Source of the DNA: Hungatella effluvii
Lineage (GTDB): Bacteria > Bacillota > Clostridia > Lachnospirales > Lachnospiraceae
NCBI RefSeq assembly: GCF_003201875.1
Contig: NZ_QJKD01000005.1
Coordinates: 62,001 to 126,000, forward strand
Direction of reading: 5' to 3'
Length of the DNA stretch: 64,000 nucleotides
In this document: piece after piece, positions 7,896 to 16,709 of the stretch
How the letters are laid out: every line of letters starts with the position of its first letter
Numbering within the stretch: the stretch's first letter is position 1
Notes under the pieces: model-generated
Told to the model about the DNA's origin: nothing
The model's database searches: none
The model's input: only the letters and a program-made list of their open reading frames with translations
Made by a program: the position numbers and the translations under genes

Positions 7896-10130
7896 TTGGG
7901 AAATAAGCACAAAAACACCAGGGACAGCAAATGGAAAAACATTCTGAAATCCAGACATTTCCGTTCATTTTTCTATATTACATTTCTATTCACTACTGTA
8001 ATCTTTATCATCGGCGGCGTGGTGATTACGCTTCAGAACCGGATGAAGCTTCACGAAAATCTGGAGATGAAAGCAAATTATGTGGCGCTGTCGGTTCAGG
8101 ATAATTTGTCCAACATGAAAAGCAGCGCGGTATTTATGGGGAATCTGGCATCCATCGAACAGGTTCTGGAGTCGAAGGCTCCCACGCTGGATCAGCTCTT
8201 ACGCATGACCAACGATGTGACTCCCTACTCCACCCTGTACCACTACGAGTCCATCTGCCTCTTTTTCAACCGCTCCCAGAGAGTCTTTGACTCCAGCGGC
8301 GGGATGTATGATTACAGTGATTTCTATAATAAAGAATTAATAGACACCCTTGAGAATATGAAGGGGGAAGAGATGTGGCTGATTAACGTTCCCTATAAGC
8401 GTTACTACGCCCCCTCTCCGGCGGTTACCGTGATAACCTATGCGCGCAGGCTCCCTCTGTATAAATCCCAGGGGCGGGGCTATGTGACGGTGTCCTACTC
8501 TCTTGACCGGCTTCAGAAGGCCGCCGCAGAAGCCGCGGGCTACAATCCTTACACAGCCACGGTTTCCTTTCAGGACCATTTGCTCTGGTCTTCCTCCAAT
8601 GCAGTTATGAAGGACTGGGACAACGGTCTGTCTGTTTCTGATAATGTGGAACTTCTGCTGCCCGGTACCTCCACATTCTCCTCCTACTCCACGATCGGGG
8701 CCAGGTGCTCTTTTTATGCGTCAAGGCTGGACCTCTTCACTGCCGTAAGCGCCACGCTCCTGCAGTGGTTTATCATCTATCTGGCCGTGGCTGCGGCCGA
8801 TTTCGCCGCCTCCATGATTTACGGCATGATTATGCTGCGCCCGGTAGATGCGATCATGAAGAAGATCGGGATCAATCCCTACACGGAGATTCCCGGAGTC
8901 CGGGAGGATGAATTTTCGCTGATCAGCACCGCTCTCGATAATCTAAACGCGCAGCTGTCCGACATCGGGACCGTCATGCATGAAAACCAGCAGCTGGTCC
9001 GCGAGCGTCTGCTGTCAGGCATCCTCTATAACTACGTGGATATCACCAGTCTTCCGCCGGAATACGAGGAGCACGGGCTGGTATTTCCCTACCCGTTTTA
9101 CGCCGTTATCCTGATTTCCCTTCCCTCTCTCGACGAGATGGAGGACTATACGAGGCGCGAACAGCTGAAGCTGGTCATCCGGACCAATACCACCAACGCC
9201 TTCTCCGCCCTGGGCACTGCCTACAGCCTCTATATTGATAACAAAAGCATCTGTATCATCCTGAATACCGGACTGTCGGATGCCCTTGGAAAGGAGCTGT
9301 CGAAGCTGTGTACCGCCCTGAAGAAGCGGATGAAGCAGAGTCTCAGCGTCTACCCGCTGTTCTCCATCGGCATCTGTTCCGAGACGGAACCGGCCCCATG
9401 GCAGGTATGGCAGCTGGCCCGGCAGGGCTTCATCTTTACGGCCGCGGATGCCGATGACTTCGTTCTGCTCAGCTATCAGAATGAGTTCACCTCCTCCATC
9501 GACCAGGATATGCTGTCCCGTATCACCCAGGCGATCATCGATAAAGACGGCGCCGGGTTAAAGGAGCAGACCGACGCCTTCCGCGACCGCTATCTGGAAA
9601 GCGAGGACCAGGAAGAGGTCAGGCGGATGGCTCTCATCACCGTCAGCACCATCTACGCCTCTCTTCTGGAGATCAACGGGGACATTCCTGACATCCAGAT
9701 AAACGCCTCTGTGCGCAAGCTGGAAAACGCCTCCTCCGTCGAGGAAATCAATAAGTACTTTTTCAACTGCCTGTTTGGGATGCTGGATGCAAAGAACAAG
9801 ATTTCCACGGAATCCTACGGTTACATCCAAAAGGCGATCCAGTATATCGAACAGAATTACTCGCAGCCCATCACCATCCCACAGATTGCCGGCTACGTGG
9901 GCGTCAGTTCCATCTATCTGACGAAGCTGTTCAAGCTCTCTACCGGAAAGACGCTGTCGGAGTATTTAAACTACTACCGCACCCAGAAGTCCCTGGACCT
10001 CCTGATGAATACGGAGGAGACCATCGGCTGGATCAGCGAAGCCGTGGGCTACAGTGACGTAAGAAGCTACATACGTTTCTTCAAGAAATTTTACTATATG
10101 ACTCCCAGCGAGTACAGAAAAGACCGCTGA
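7896..10130 (+). CDS. Membrane-anchored AraC-family transcriptional regulator
   Basis: A one-component sensor of about 744 residues. A first membrane helix near residues 25-47 (FFYITFLFTTVIFIIGGVVI) is followed by an extracytoplasmic sensor region of roughly 250 residues, a second helix (FIIYLAVAAADFAASMIYGMIM), a cytoplasmic linker and a C-terminal double-HTH AraC domain (IPQIAGYVGVSSIYLTKLFK, then WISEAVGYSDVRSYIRFFKKF). The start is uncertain: TTG 7896 has an AAAGGA ribosome site 8 nt upstream, whereas in-frame TTG 7878 and ATG 7887 lack correctly spaced sites. It diverges from the sulfatase/ABC operon and probably activates it in response to the imported sugar. The last codons lie inside a terminator hairpin. 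Confidence 0.92.
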   Translation: MGNKHKNTRDSKWKNILKSRHFRSFFYITFLFTTVIFIIGGVVITLQNRMKLHENLEMKANYVALSVQDNLSNMKSSAVFMGNLASIEQVLESKAPTLDQLLRMTNDVTPYSTLYHYESICLFFNRSQRVFDSSGGMYDYSDFYNKELIDTLENMKGEEMWLINVPYKRYYAPSPAVTVITYARRLPLYKSQGRGYVTVSYSLDRLQKAAAEAAGYNPYTATVSFQDHLLWSSSNAVMKDWDNGLSVSDNVELLLPGTSTFSSYSTIGARCSFYASRLDLFTAVSATLLQWFIIYLAVAAADFAASMIYGMIMLRPVDAIMKKIGINPYTEIPGVREDEFSLISTALDNLNAQLSDIGTVMHENQQLVRERLLSGILYNYVDITSLPPEYEEHGLVFPYPFYAVILISLPSLDEMEDYTRREQLKLVIRTNTTNAFSALGTAYSLYIDNKSICIILNTGLSDALGKELSKLCTALKKRMKQSLSVYPLFSIGICSETEPAPWQVWQLARQGFIFTAADADDFVLLSYQNEFTSSIDQDMLSRITQAIIDKDGAGLKEQTDAFRDRYLESEDQEEVRRMALITVSTIYASLLEINGDIPDIQINASVRKLENASSVEEINKYFFNCLFGMLDAKNKISTESYGYIQKAIQYIEQNYSQPITIPQIAGYVGVSSIYLTKLFKLSTGKTLSEYLNYYRTQKSLDLLMNTEETIGWISEAVGYSDVRSYIRFFKKFYYMTPSEYRKDR

Positions 10131-10162
10131 TCTTTCATGATGATCAGCGGTCTTTTCTGTAC
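10112..10162. terminator. Bidirectional terminator, perfect 21-bp stem
   Basis: 10112-10132 is an exact inverted repeat of 10142-10162 with a 9-nt loop. The left arm encodes the last residues and stop of the AraC gene; the right arm lies just past the rfbD stop at 10167. AAAA/TTTT runs near the ends of the arms allow termination from both convergent genes. Confidence 0.85.
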
Positions 10163-10166
10163 TTCG

Positions 10167-11009
10167 TTACTGGATTTCTTTCAGATACCGTTCCAGCGCA
10201 TCCTGCCACGACGGCAGTCTCTCAAATCCGTTTTCTTCCAGCTTATCCTTGCTCATGCGGCTGTTCATCGGCCGTTTTGCCTTTGCCGGATACTCTGCGG
10301 AGGTGACCGGAATTACCTCGACATTCATGTTTGCCTGTTTAAATATCTCCCGTGCAAAATCACACCAGCTGCACAGTCCCTCGTTTGTGGCATGGTAGCG
10401 GCCGTACTTGTCGGTCTCAATCATATCCACCAAAAGGCGGGCGAGATCGTAGGTGTAGGTGGGGGAACCGATCTGGTCGGATACCACGGTGAGTTTGTCG
10501 TGAGTCTTTCCCAGATTCAGCATGGTCTTTATAAAGTTCTTGCCGTTTACGCCAAACACCCAGGCGATGCGCACGGTAAAGTATTTGGTGAGATTCTGCT
10601 CGATCGCCAGCTCACCTTCGTACTTCGTAAGGCCGTAGACATTTAACGGTTCTCTCTCGTCGTCAGGCTCCCATGGGCGGGTGCCCTGGCCGTTAAATAC
10701 ATAGTCCGTGCTGATGTACATCATCTTGATGTCCAGCTCCCGGCAGACCCTGGCAATATTCTCCGTGCCGTATGCATTCACTCGTCTGCAAAGCTCCAAA
10801 TTGTCCTCCGCCGCGTCCACTGCCGTATAGGCCGCACAGTGAATCACCGCGTCCGGGCTGGCTTCCCGGATCACACGGTCTACGCTCCCGGCATCCGTAA
10901 TGTCCATCTCATCGATATCCACGCCGATCGCCTCATGGCCTCTCTTTTCCAGCTCATCGACCACATCGTGGCCCAGCTGGCCCTTTACTCCTGTTACAAA
11001 TACTTTCAT
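10167..11009 (-). CDS. rfbD: dTDP-4-dehydrorhamnose reductase
   Basis: Last step of dTDP-L-rhamnose synthesis, the NAD(P)H-dependent reduction of dTDP-4-keto-L-rhamnose in the cytoplasm. The 280-residue protein is an extended short-chain dehydrogenase: the nucleotide-binding motif GVKGQLG is at residues 7-13, the ISTDYVFNG segment supplies the active-site Thr/Ser, and YGLTKYEGE carries the catalytic Tyr-x-x-x-Lys. The length is typical. Ribosome site GGAGG lies 5 nt before the ATG. It is third in the run rfbA-rfbB-rfbD, 27 nt after rfbB. Confidence 0.95.
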   Translation of the reverse strand: MKVFVTGVKGQLGHDVVDELEKRGHEAIGVDIDEMDITDAGSVDRVIREASPDAVIHCAAYTAVDAAEDNLELCRRVNAYGTENIARVCRELDIKMMYISTDYVFNGQGTRPWEPDDEREPLNVYGLTKYEGELAIEQNLTKYFTVRIAWVFGVNGKNFIKTMLNLGKTHDKLTVVSDQIGSPTYTYDLARLLVDMIETDKYGRYHATNEGLCSWCDFAREIFKQANMNVEVIPVTSAEYPAKAKRPMNSRMSKDKLEENGFERLPSWQDALERYLKEIQ

Positions 11010-11036
11010 ATACGCCTCCAGTGTGCTTTCTGCGAA

Positions 11037-12059
11037 TTATAAACGGTCTCCGTACATATTCTCAAAGTAGTTCTGGTACTCTCCGTTGATGATGTGCTTC
11101 CACCAGTCTTCATTGTCCAGATACCACTGAATGGTCTGTTCGATTCCCGTATCAAATGTGTATTTCGGCTTCCATCCAAGCTCTGTCTCCAGCTTTTTCG
11201 GATCGATGGCGTAACGTCTGTCATGGCCGGGACGGTCGGATACGTACTTGATTAAGCTTTCCGGCTTGTTTAATGCCTTTAAAATCGTCTTTACCACTTC
11301 CAGGTTCGTTCTCTCATTGTGGCCGCCTACGTTGTAGATCTCGCCTTCCCTGCCCTCGTGGATAATTAAGTCGATTGCCTCACAGTGGTCAGCTACATGG
11401 AGCCAGTCACGGACATTTTCACCTGTTCCATAGACCGGAAGCTCTTCATCCGCCAGCGCGCGGCTGATAATCAGCGGAATCAGTTTCTCCGGGAAATGGT
11501 ACGGTCCGTAGTTGTTGGAGCATCTTGAGATGGTTACCGGCGTTCCGAAGGTTCTGTGGTAAGAGAGCACGAATAAATCGGCGCTCGCCTTGGAGGACGA
11601 ATACGGGCTGGAGGTGTGGAGCGGGGTCTCTTCCGTGAAGAATAAGTCCGGACGGTCTAATGGAAGATCTCCGTACACTTCGTCGGTGGATACCTGATGG
11701 TATCTCTTGATTCCAAACTCACGGCAGGCGTCAAGCAGAGTGGTGGTTCCCATGACATTTGTTCTGACGAAGCTTTCCGGATCGGTGATGGAGCGGTCTA
11801 CATGGCTCTCCGCCGCGAAATTGACGATCACGTCCGGTTTCTCTTTTTCAAATAAGTCAAAGATGAATTTACGGTCCGCGATGTCGCCCTTCACAAACTT
11901 GTAATTCGGCTTGTCCTCTACCGGCTTTAAAGTCTCTAAATTGCCCGCGTACGTTAATAAGTCCAGGTTAATGATCTCATAATCCGGATATTTGTTTACC
12001 ATGTGATGAACAAAGTTGCCTCCGATGAAGCCTGCGCCTCCTGTAACAATGATTTTCAT
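11037..12059 (-). CDS. rfbB: dTDP-glucose 4,6-dehydratase
   Basis: Converts dTDP-glucose to dTDP-4-keto-6-deoxyglucose using bound NAD. The 340-residue protein begins with the Rossmann motif GGAGFIG, has STDEVYGD supplying the catalytic Thr/Asp/Glu group, and YSSSKASAD carrying Tyr-x-x-x-Lys. Strong ribosome site AGGAGGAATTCACAC before ATG. Second gene of the rhamnose operon. Confidence 0.96.
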   Translation of the reverse strand: MKIIVTGGAGFIGGNFVHHMVNKYPDYEIINLDLLTYAGNLETLKPVEDKPNYKFVKGDIADRKFIFDLFEKEKPDVIVNFAAESHVDRSITDPESFVRTNVMGTTTLLDACREFGIKRYHQVSTDEVYGDLPLDRPDLFFTEETPLHTSSPYSSSKASADLFVLSYHRTFGTPVTISRCSNNYGPYHFPEKLIPLIISRALADEELPVYGTGENVRDWLHVADHCEAIDLIIHEGREGEIYNVGGHNERTNLEVVKTILKALNKPESLIKYVSDRPGHDRRYAIDPKKLETELGWKPKYTFDTGIEQTIQWYLDNEDWWKHIINGEYQNYFENMYGDRL

Positions 12060-12102
12060 GTGTGAATTCCTCCTGTTTTACTCCATTTTATCGGTTTATT
12101 TT

Positions 12103-12987
12103 TTACTTTATATCAATATATTTACCGGCCAGAACATCCATAAGATAATGGCCATACTGATTCTTCTTAAGCGGTTCGATATCCTCTAAAAGCTGATCCC
12201 TGGTAATCCAGTGGTTTAAATACGCGATCTCCTCCAGACAAGCTACTTTCCTGTGCTGATGGGTCTCCATGGTGCGGACAAAGTTGGTGGCGTCCGCCAG
12301 GGATTCATGGGTTCCTGTGTCGAGCCAGGTAAAGCCCTGTCCGAGAAGTTCCACATCCAGTCTGCCCTCTTCCAGATAGATCCTGTTTAAATCGGTGATT
12401 TCCAGCTCGCCGCGGGCGGAAGGCTGCAGATTTTTCGCATACTCTACGACCTTATTGTCGTAGAAATAGAGTCCTGTCACGCAGTAGTTACTCTTCGGAT
12501 GCTCCGGCTTCTCCTCAATGGAGATAGCCTTTCCGTTGGAATCGAATTCCACGATGCCGAACCGTTCCGGATCGTCCACATAATATCCGAATACGGTAGC
12601 GCCCTCTTTTTTGTTGGCGGCCGCCAGAAGACGTTTGGTCAGACCGTGTCCCGCGAAGATATTGTCGCCCAGAATCATGGCTACATGATCGTCCCCGATA
12701 AATTCCTCGCCGATGATAAACGCCTGAGCCAGTCCATCCGGTGACGGCTGAACCGCGTAGGATAAGTGGATTCCAAACTGGCTTCCGCTGCCTAAGAGCG
12801 CCTCGAACCGCGGCGTGTCGTCCGGTGTGGAAATGATCAGAATATCTCTGATTCCCGCGTTCATCAGAACGGACAGCGGATAGTAGATCATCGGCTTGTC
12901 ATAGATCGGCAGAAGCTGCTTCGATGTGACCATAGTCAGCGGGTAAAGTCTTGTGCCGGAGCCTCCGGCGAGGATAATTCCCTTCAT
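12103..12987 (-). CDS. rfbA: Glucose-1-phosphate thymidylyltransferase
   Basis: First step of dTDP-rhamnose synthesis: glucose-1-phosphate + dTTP to dTDP-glucose + PPi. The N-terminal [11 protein letters not shown] is the nucleotidyltransferase signature, [12 protein letters not shown] carries the metal-binding Asp, and [10 protein letters not shown] is the sugar-phosphate motif. Length 294 matches RmlA. Only 57 nt separate it from the MerR-methyltransferase gene upstream and no terminator lies between, so the rhamnose genes may be partly read from the MerR promoter. Confidence 0.96.
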   Translation of the reverse strand: MKGIILAGGSGTRLYPLTMVTSKQLLPIYDKPMIYYPLSVLMNAGIRDILIISTPDDTPRFEALLGSGSQFGIHLSYAVQPSPDGLAQAFIIGEEFIGDDHVAMILGDNIFAGHGLTKRLLAAANKKEGATVFGYYVDDPERFGIVEFDSNGKAISIEEKPEHPKSNYCVTGLYFYDNKVVEYAKNLQPSARGELEITDLNRIYLEEGRLDVELLGQGFTWLDTGTHESLADATNFVRTMETHQHRKVACLEEIAYLNHWITRDQLLEDIEPLKKNQYGHYLMDVLAGKYIDIK

Positions 12988-13044
12988 AGTGTGTTCCTCC
13001 GTATTTTATTTATCTGTTTTCAGGTTTAGTTCTTCCGGCATTTT

Positions 13045-14247
13045 TCATCCGTTCATTTTCTTCCTGCATTGAAAGATACCGGCTCTCTTGGTGACAAAAA
13101 GCGTCCCCTTTTTCTCGATCTTCTTCTTTAAAAATTCTCGGAATTCATCGTACCGCTCGCTCAAATACTCCTGCTGGTTGCCGTGGCAGGATAGAATATA
13201 CTCCATCAGCGGCCCCTCATCCCGGACCTCCAAATGGTCCTCATACAGGATCTCTTCCACCTGGTCAAAATGGCGGTTTAAAATCTCCCGGCCGTTTTCC
13301 AGGCCAAACACGTCGTATAAGTTCACTTCCGACAGCACGATCCGTGAATCAAACTCCTTCACCAGCTGGCTGATCTCCTTCATATGTTCCCGGCCGTAGG
13401 TACTGCAGAAAAATGTCCCGTCCGGCTTCAGCACCCGCCGCACTTCCTCCAGCGCACCGTCTAAGTCCTTTAAATAAAACAGCACATGGTTGGCCGAGAC
13501 CTTATCGAAGCTCTCCTCCGCCTTCGGAATCCTGCAGCAGTCAAAGACTTCATAGGAAAACCTGCCCGTCACACCTTTTAAATGTTCCCTGGCATCCTGG
13601 ATCATGCCCTCCGAGACATCGGACAGGCAGATCACAGCTTCCGGCGGGATTAAATCCCGGTTCTCTCTCCACAGCTCTCCATTACCGCATCCGGTCTCCA
13701 AAACTGTTTCACCGTCCTTCAGCTCCAGCTGGGAGTACAGCCACGGAAACCACCCGATGGGATTCTTCGCATATTTCTTGTGAAGATCAATCCTGATGTT
13801 GATATTGGCCGCATTCTTGTACTGCTCCACCAGGCTCTTTTCCATATTGGTAATATGGATTAAGTGCAGGATTTTATTCCAGTCAATGACCGGATTGTCC
13901 TTTACCAGCTTCGAGGTCTCCGAAAGTGTCTGCTCCACCAGTTTCAAATGCTCAATCCGCTTCTTCACTAAATCCAGCTGAAGCTCCAGAGACTGCTCTA
14001 CATAGCCGTTGTCATCATCGTTGATGGTGATCGAACGGATCTCGTCTAAGGAGAAGCCTAGATATTTCAGTGAAAGGATCTTCTGGAGCTTGGCAAAATC
14101 GGAATCCGTGTACAGCCGGTATCCGGCCTCGCTCATGCCCGCCGGTTTCAGCAAGCCCTGTTTGTCGTAATAACGGATCGTCCGGATTGATACGTTTGCC
14201 TTTTTTGCGAACTCTCCGGAAGTATAATACCCTTGCATATTCTGCAT
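13045..14247 (-). CDS. MerR-family regulator fused to SAM-dependent methyltransferase
   Basis: A 400-residue two-domain protein. Residues about 8-75 are a MerR winged helix (YTSGEFAKKANVSIRTIRYYDKQGLLKPA), followed by a long dimerisation helix (about 85-125) and, in place of a small ligand-binding domain, a class I methyltransferase domain with motif I VLETGCGNGELW and VLFYLKDLDGALEEVRRVLKPDGTFF. Such fusions occur in Firmicutes; whether the second domain methylates a toxic compound or senses SAM-like ligands is unknown. ATG 14247 is preferred over the GTG one codon earlier because AAAGGCGG lies just upstream. Its promoter has the 19-bp spacer of MerR-activated promoters with a dyad in it, so autoregulation is likely. 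Confidence 0.88.
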   Translation of the reverse strand: MQNMQGYYTSGEFAKKANVSIRTIRYYDKQGLLKPAGMSEAGYRLYTDSDFAKLQKILSLKYLGFSLDEIRSITINDDDNGYVEQSLELQLDLVKKRIEHLKLVEQTLSETSKLVKDNPVIDWNKILHLIHITNMEKSLVEQYKNAANINIRIDLHKKYAKNPIGWFPWLYSQLELKDGETVLETGCGNGELWRENRDLIPPEAVICLSDVSEGMIQDAREHLKGVTGRFSYEVFDCCRIPKAEESFDKVSANHVLFYLKDLDGALEEVRRVLKPDGTFFCSTYGREHMKEISQLVKEFDSRIVLSEVNLYDVFGLENGREILNRHFDQVEEILYEDHLEVRDEGPLMEYILSCHGNQQEYLSERYDEFREFLKKKIEKKGTLFVTKRAGIFQCRKKMNG

Positions 14248-14279
14248 CACCGCCTTTGTTCTGGGATCTTTATGATACC

Positions 14280-14310
14280 ATTATATAGGGTGACGTAAGG
14301 GAAGGGTCAA
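14280..14310 (-). promoter_or_regulatory. MerR-type promoter with 19-bp spacer and central dyad
   Basis: Read on the minus strand: -35 TTGACC (14310-14305), a 19-bp spacer and -10 TATAAT (14285-14280). MerR proteins act on exactly this overlong spacer by twisting the DNA. The spacer and -35 hold TGAC-N11-GTCA (plus strand 14291-14309), a candidate operator for the downstream MerR fusion. Confidence 0.8.
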
Positions 14311-14386
14311 GTGTTTTTTAGAATTTTTATTGCAGGAAGCAGTTTTTAAAACCATAATTTGCGTAAATGCTCTATTTTTATAGGGT

Positions 14387-14426
14387 GCAACGAATTGTTG
14401 CGTGACATTCTCTGTCCTGTTATGCT
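14387..14426 (+). promoter_or_regulatory. Promoter and operator-like dyad of the XRE regulator
   Basis: TTGCGT (14398-14403), a 17-bp spacer and TATGCT (14421-14426) form a plausible sigma-A promoter about 80 nt before the XRE gene. The dyad GCAAC-GAATT-GTTGC (14387-14401) overlaps the -35 box, placed well for autorepression. Confidence 0.5.
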
Positions 14427-14504
14427 ATGGTTATTACAGAAATAAGATGGAATTGGAAATATAACGGAATCAGTTTAAAGTTATGGTGAAACGGGAGGCA
14501 AATC

Positions 14505-15260
14505 ATGAATGCAATAGACAAAAATATCAGAAAATTGAGAAAAGAACGGAAGCTGTCTCAAGAACAGTTGGCGGAGCGGCTCCATGTGACACGGCAGGCA
14601 GTATCCAGTTGGGAAACCGGAAAAAACCAACCTGACATTGAAATGTTGGAAGCGATTGCCAAGGCATTTGACACAGATCTATATATGATTTTATATGGTA
14701 GGAAAATAGACGAAGAGAGCGGAGCGTCCATAAGTAAAAGAAAGAAATACCATCTTTTTGCTGCCCTGATATGTGGAGCGGTCGTTCTGGCTGGTGTGAT
14801 TTCCTGGATTATTTTAAAGGATAAGGTGATGGAGCTGCGCAGACTCTACTATAATATGGTGCCTTTCTTTATCTTCTATCTTCTCGTCCGGCCAGTCACG
14901 TTCTTTGCCGGCGGAGCAGGCTTGATGAATTTACTGGGACTTCTCGCCGATTTTTCGATTCGGCGTGCTTGGATCAGGAGAACAATACTGTTTTTTTCGG
15001 CAGGTATACTCCTTTTGTATGTCGTGGCTGTACTTTCTATGTTTATACCCAGTTTTCCCATGCAGCCGCTCCGGGATTATTTAAATCATATGAGGTTTTC
15101 GTATCTGCCCGACTACATGGCCTCATCGCCGGTTGTATTTCTGCTGTCCGGTCTCGGTATGTGCTTAGGGACACAGGATACGTTACAGCATGGCGGTTAC
15201 TTTTGTATAATAAGAGGGAGGCGGAAAATATCCGCTTCCCCTGCGGAAAAATCACAGTAG
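14505..15260 (+). CDS. XRE (Cro/CI-type) regulator with C-terminal membrane segments
   Basis: A 251-residue protein. Residues 5-65 are a Cro/CI helix-turn-helix (LRKERKLSQEQLAERLHVTRQAVSSWETGKNQPD); four to five hydrophobic segments follow (HLFAALICGAVVLAGVISWII; FFIFYLLVRPVTFFAGG; ILFFSAGILLLYVVAVLSMF; VVFLLSGLGMCLG). This membrane-tethered XRE layout is common in Clostridia. Ribosome site GGGAGG. The last about 25 residues are not hydrophobic and look unlike the rest, and the +1 frame there reads GYVTAWRLLLYNKREAEN, a more natural tail, so a recent frameshift near 15170-15200 is possible. The region is more AT-rich than the flanking genes. Confidence 0.8.
   Translation: MNAIDKNIRKLRKERKLSQEQLAERLHVTRQAVSSWETGKNQPDIEMLEAIAKAFDTDLYMILYGRKIDEESGASISKRKKYHLFAALICGAVVLAGVISWIILKDKVMELRRLYYNMVPFFIFYLLVRPVTFFAGGAGLMNLLGLLADFSIRRAWIRRTILFFSAGILLLYVVAVLSMFIPSFPMQPLRDYLNHMRFSYLPDYMASSPVVFLLSGLGMCLGTQDTLQHGGYFCIIRGRRKISASPAEKSQ
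15216..15240 (-). terminator. Hairpin downstream of the GNAT gene
   Basis: GGGAGGCGGA (15216-15225) pairs with TCCGCTTCCC (15231-15240) over a 5-nt loop, with one G-U pair. Read on the minus strand it is followed by TCTTATTATA, a weak T-rich tail, so it may end the GNAT transcript. It lies inside the 3' end of the XRE gene. Confidence 0.4.
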
Positions 15261-15277
15261 CGTTCCCGCTGTCTTCC

Positions 15278-15769
15278 CTACACCATCATCTGGTAATTCT
15301 CAATATCCAGATACCTTCCAAACTTCACGCCCACTTCTTTGATCGTCCCGCAGTGCAGAAATCCAAGCTCCTCGTGCAGATGGATGCTGGCCTGATTTCC
15401 GCCGGTGATCACGGAAACTACGGTATGGATTCGCTCGTCCTCCCTCGCCAGGTTCAGTATATGCAGCGTCAGCTTCCTGGCAATTCCGCGCTTCCGGTAA
15501 TCCCTGTGGACGTAGACAGACAGTTCCACGGTAGCCGCATAGGCCTCCTTCACACGATAGGGGGACAGGCAGGCATAACCGACCGCATGGCCGTCCTCCA
15601 CCGCCACGATTAAGGGATGATTACTTATGTTATGAGCATAATACCAGTCGAGCCGCTCCGACAGTGTCCTGGGGTTGATATCGAAGGTCGCTTCCCCGTG
15701 CAGCACCTCGTGGTTATAGATATCCAGCAGATATGGGACGTCTTCTTCCTGCGCAATTCTGATTTCCAT
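15278..15769 (-). CDS. GNAT N-acetyltransferase (phosphinothricin-acetyltransferase-like)
   Basis: A 163-residue acetyl-CoA-dependent N-acetyltransferase of the Pat/YncA group. The N-terminal IRIAQEEDVPYLLDIYNHEV, the acetyl-CoA pyrophosphate loop RDYRKRGIARKL and the C-terminal NQASIHLHEELGF are the family's typical segments. Usual substrates are amino-acid-like amines such as phosphinothricin or methionine sulfoximine; the true substrate is unknown. Ribosome site GGAGGAAAAG. It converges on the XRE gene and follows comFC with 48 nt between. Confidence 0.88.
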   Translation of the reverse strand: MEIRIAQEEDVPYLLDIYNHEVLHGEATFDINPRTLSERLDWYYAHNISNHPLIVAVEDGHAVGYACLSPYRVKEAYAATVELSVYVHRDYRKRGIARKLTLHILNLAREDERIHTVVSVITGGNQASIHLHEELGFLHCGTIKEVGVKFGRYLDIENYQMMV

Positions 15770-15817
15770 AAACTTTTCCTCCTGCGTTTCTATTTCTTTT
15801 CCTAATATTACAATATT

Positions 15818-16552
15818 TTACTGTCCCCGTCCAATACAAATCGCAATAAAATAGACATTTTTCACTCCCGCACGCAACAGTGCCCTGGCGCACGCCTCCA
15901 TCGTGCTCCCGGTCGTATAAATATCATCCACCAGGATCACCCGCGTTACCCCTTCCGGCACCGCTCCCGCCGCAAACGCCTCCTCGAGATTGTGAAGCCG
16001 CTCCTTTGGATTCAGCTGCTTTTGAGGCGCGGTCTTCTTCCTGCGCACCAGCATCCCCGAACAGACCGGGATACCCAGCCGTTCTCCGATCCGGTCGGCA
16101 AAAACCTCCGCCTGGTTAAAGCCCCTCTGACGCCTGCGGGACGGATGGACGGGCACAGGCACCAGCGCATCGGCTCCCAGCCGCATCAGTAGCTTCCCAT
16201 ACCGTAGACAGACCGCCTCCGCGTAAAAATCGAGATATTCCCGACGATTTCTGTACTTGATATCCGCCATAGATTTTTTCGCGGTGTCATTATAGTTCAA
16301 CAGCGCCCTCCCGTAATCAAAGGACCGCTTGTGCTTCGTACAGTCCAGGCAGTACTCCCTCTCAGCACTGGTAATCTCCTTTCCGCACTTCTTGCAGACC
16401 GGCTGTTTCACGAAAGACAGCTTTTTCACACAGCCGGGACAGATCAGCTCTCCTTTGGGCAGCACAATGTCACCGCAGACAGGGCAGCGGCGTGGGAAAA
16501 GGAGGTCGGTAAAAAAAGTCCTGAGCCGCACCGGAAAAGTCTCGTTCTTCAT
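15818..16552 (-). CDS. comFC: ComF family protein (phosphoribosyltransferase fold)
   Basis: A 244-residue ComFC homologue. Four pairs of Cys form zinc fingers (CPVC, CPGC, CKKC, CLDC at residues about 20-70), and VILVDDIYTTGSTM near residue 210 is the PRPP-binding loop of type I phosphoribosyltransferases. ComFC helps single-stranded DNA enter recombination during transformation; many non-competent Clostridia keep it. It has its own sigma-A promoter (16668-16695). In related Lachnospiraceae comFC usually lies next to recD2, which here is about 9.4 kb away. Confidence 0.92.
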   Translation of the reverse strand: MKNETFPVRLRTFFTDLLFPRRCPVCGDIVLPKGELICPGCVKKLSFVKQPVCKKCGKEITSAEREYCLDCTKHKRSFDYGRALLNYNDTAKKSMADIKYRNRREYLDFYAEAVCLRYGKLLMRLGADALVPVPVHPSRRRQRGFNQAEVFADRIGERLGIPVCSGMLVRRKKTAPQKQLNPKERLHNLEEAFAAGAVPEGVTRVILVDDIYTTGSTMEACARALLRAGVKNVYFIAICIGRGQ

Positions 16553-16667
16553 ATTTTTTCTCCTGTTGGGGATGGGGTATGAAAGATTCTGTTACGATTA
16601 AGAAATATAAGATATACGCAAATGATGTTCAGAACTACCGTGCGAAGCCGCATCGGAGTATAGTCCC

Positions 16668-16695
16668 ATTATACCATCAATGTTCTGATTTTCAA
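16668..16695 (-). promoter_or_regulatory. Sigma-A promoter of comFC
   Basis: Minus strand: TTGAAA (16695-16690), 16-bp spacer, TATAAT (16673-16668), about 115 nt upstream of the comFC start and immediately after the M20 gene stop, giving comFC transcription independent of the upstream operon. Confidence 0.65.
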
Positions 16696-16709
16696 TCCCT
16701 TTCATCTTT

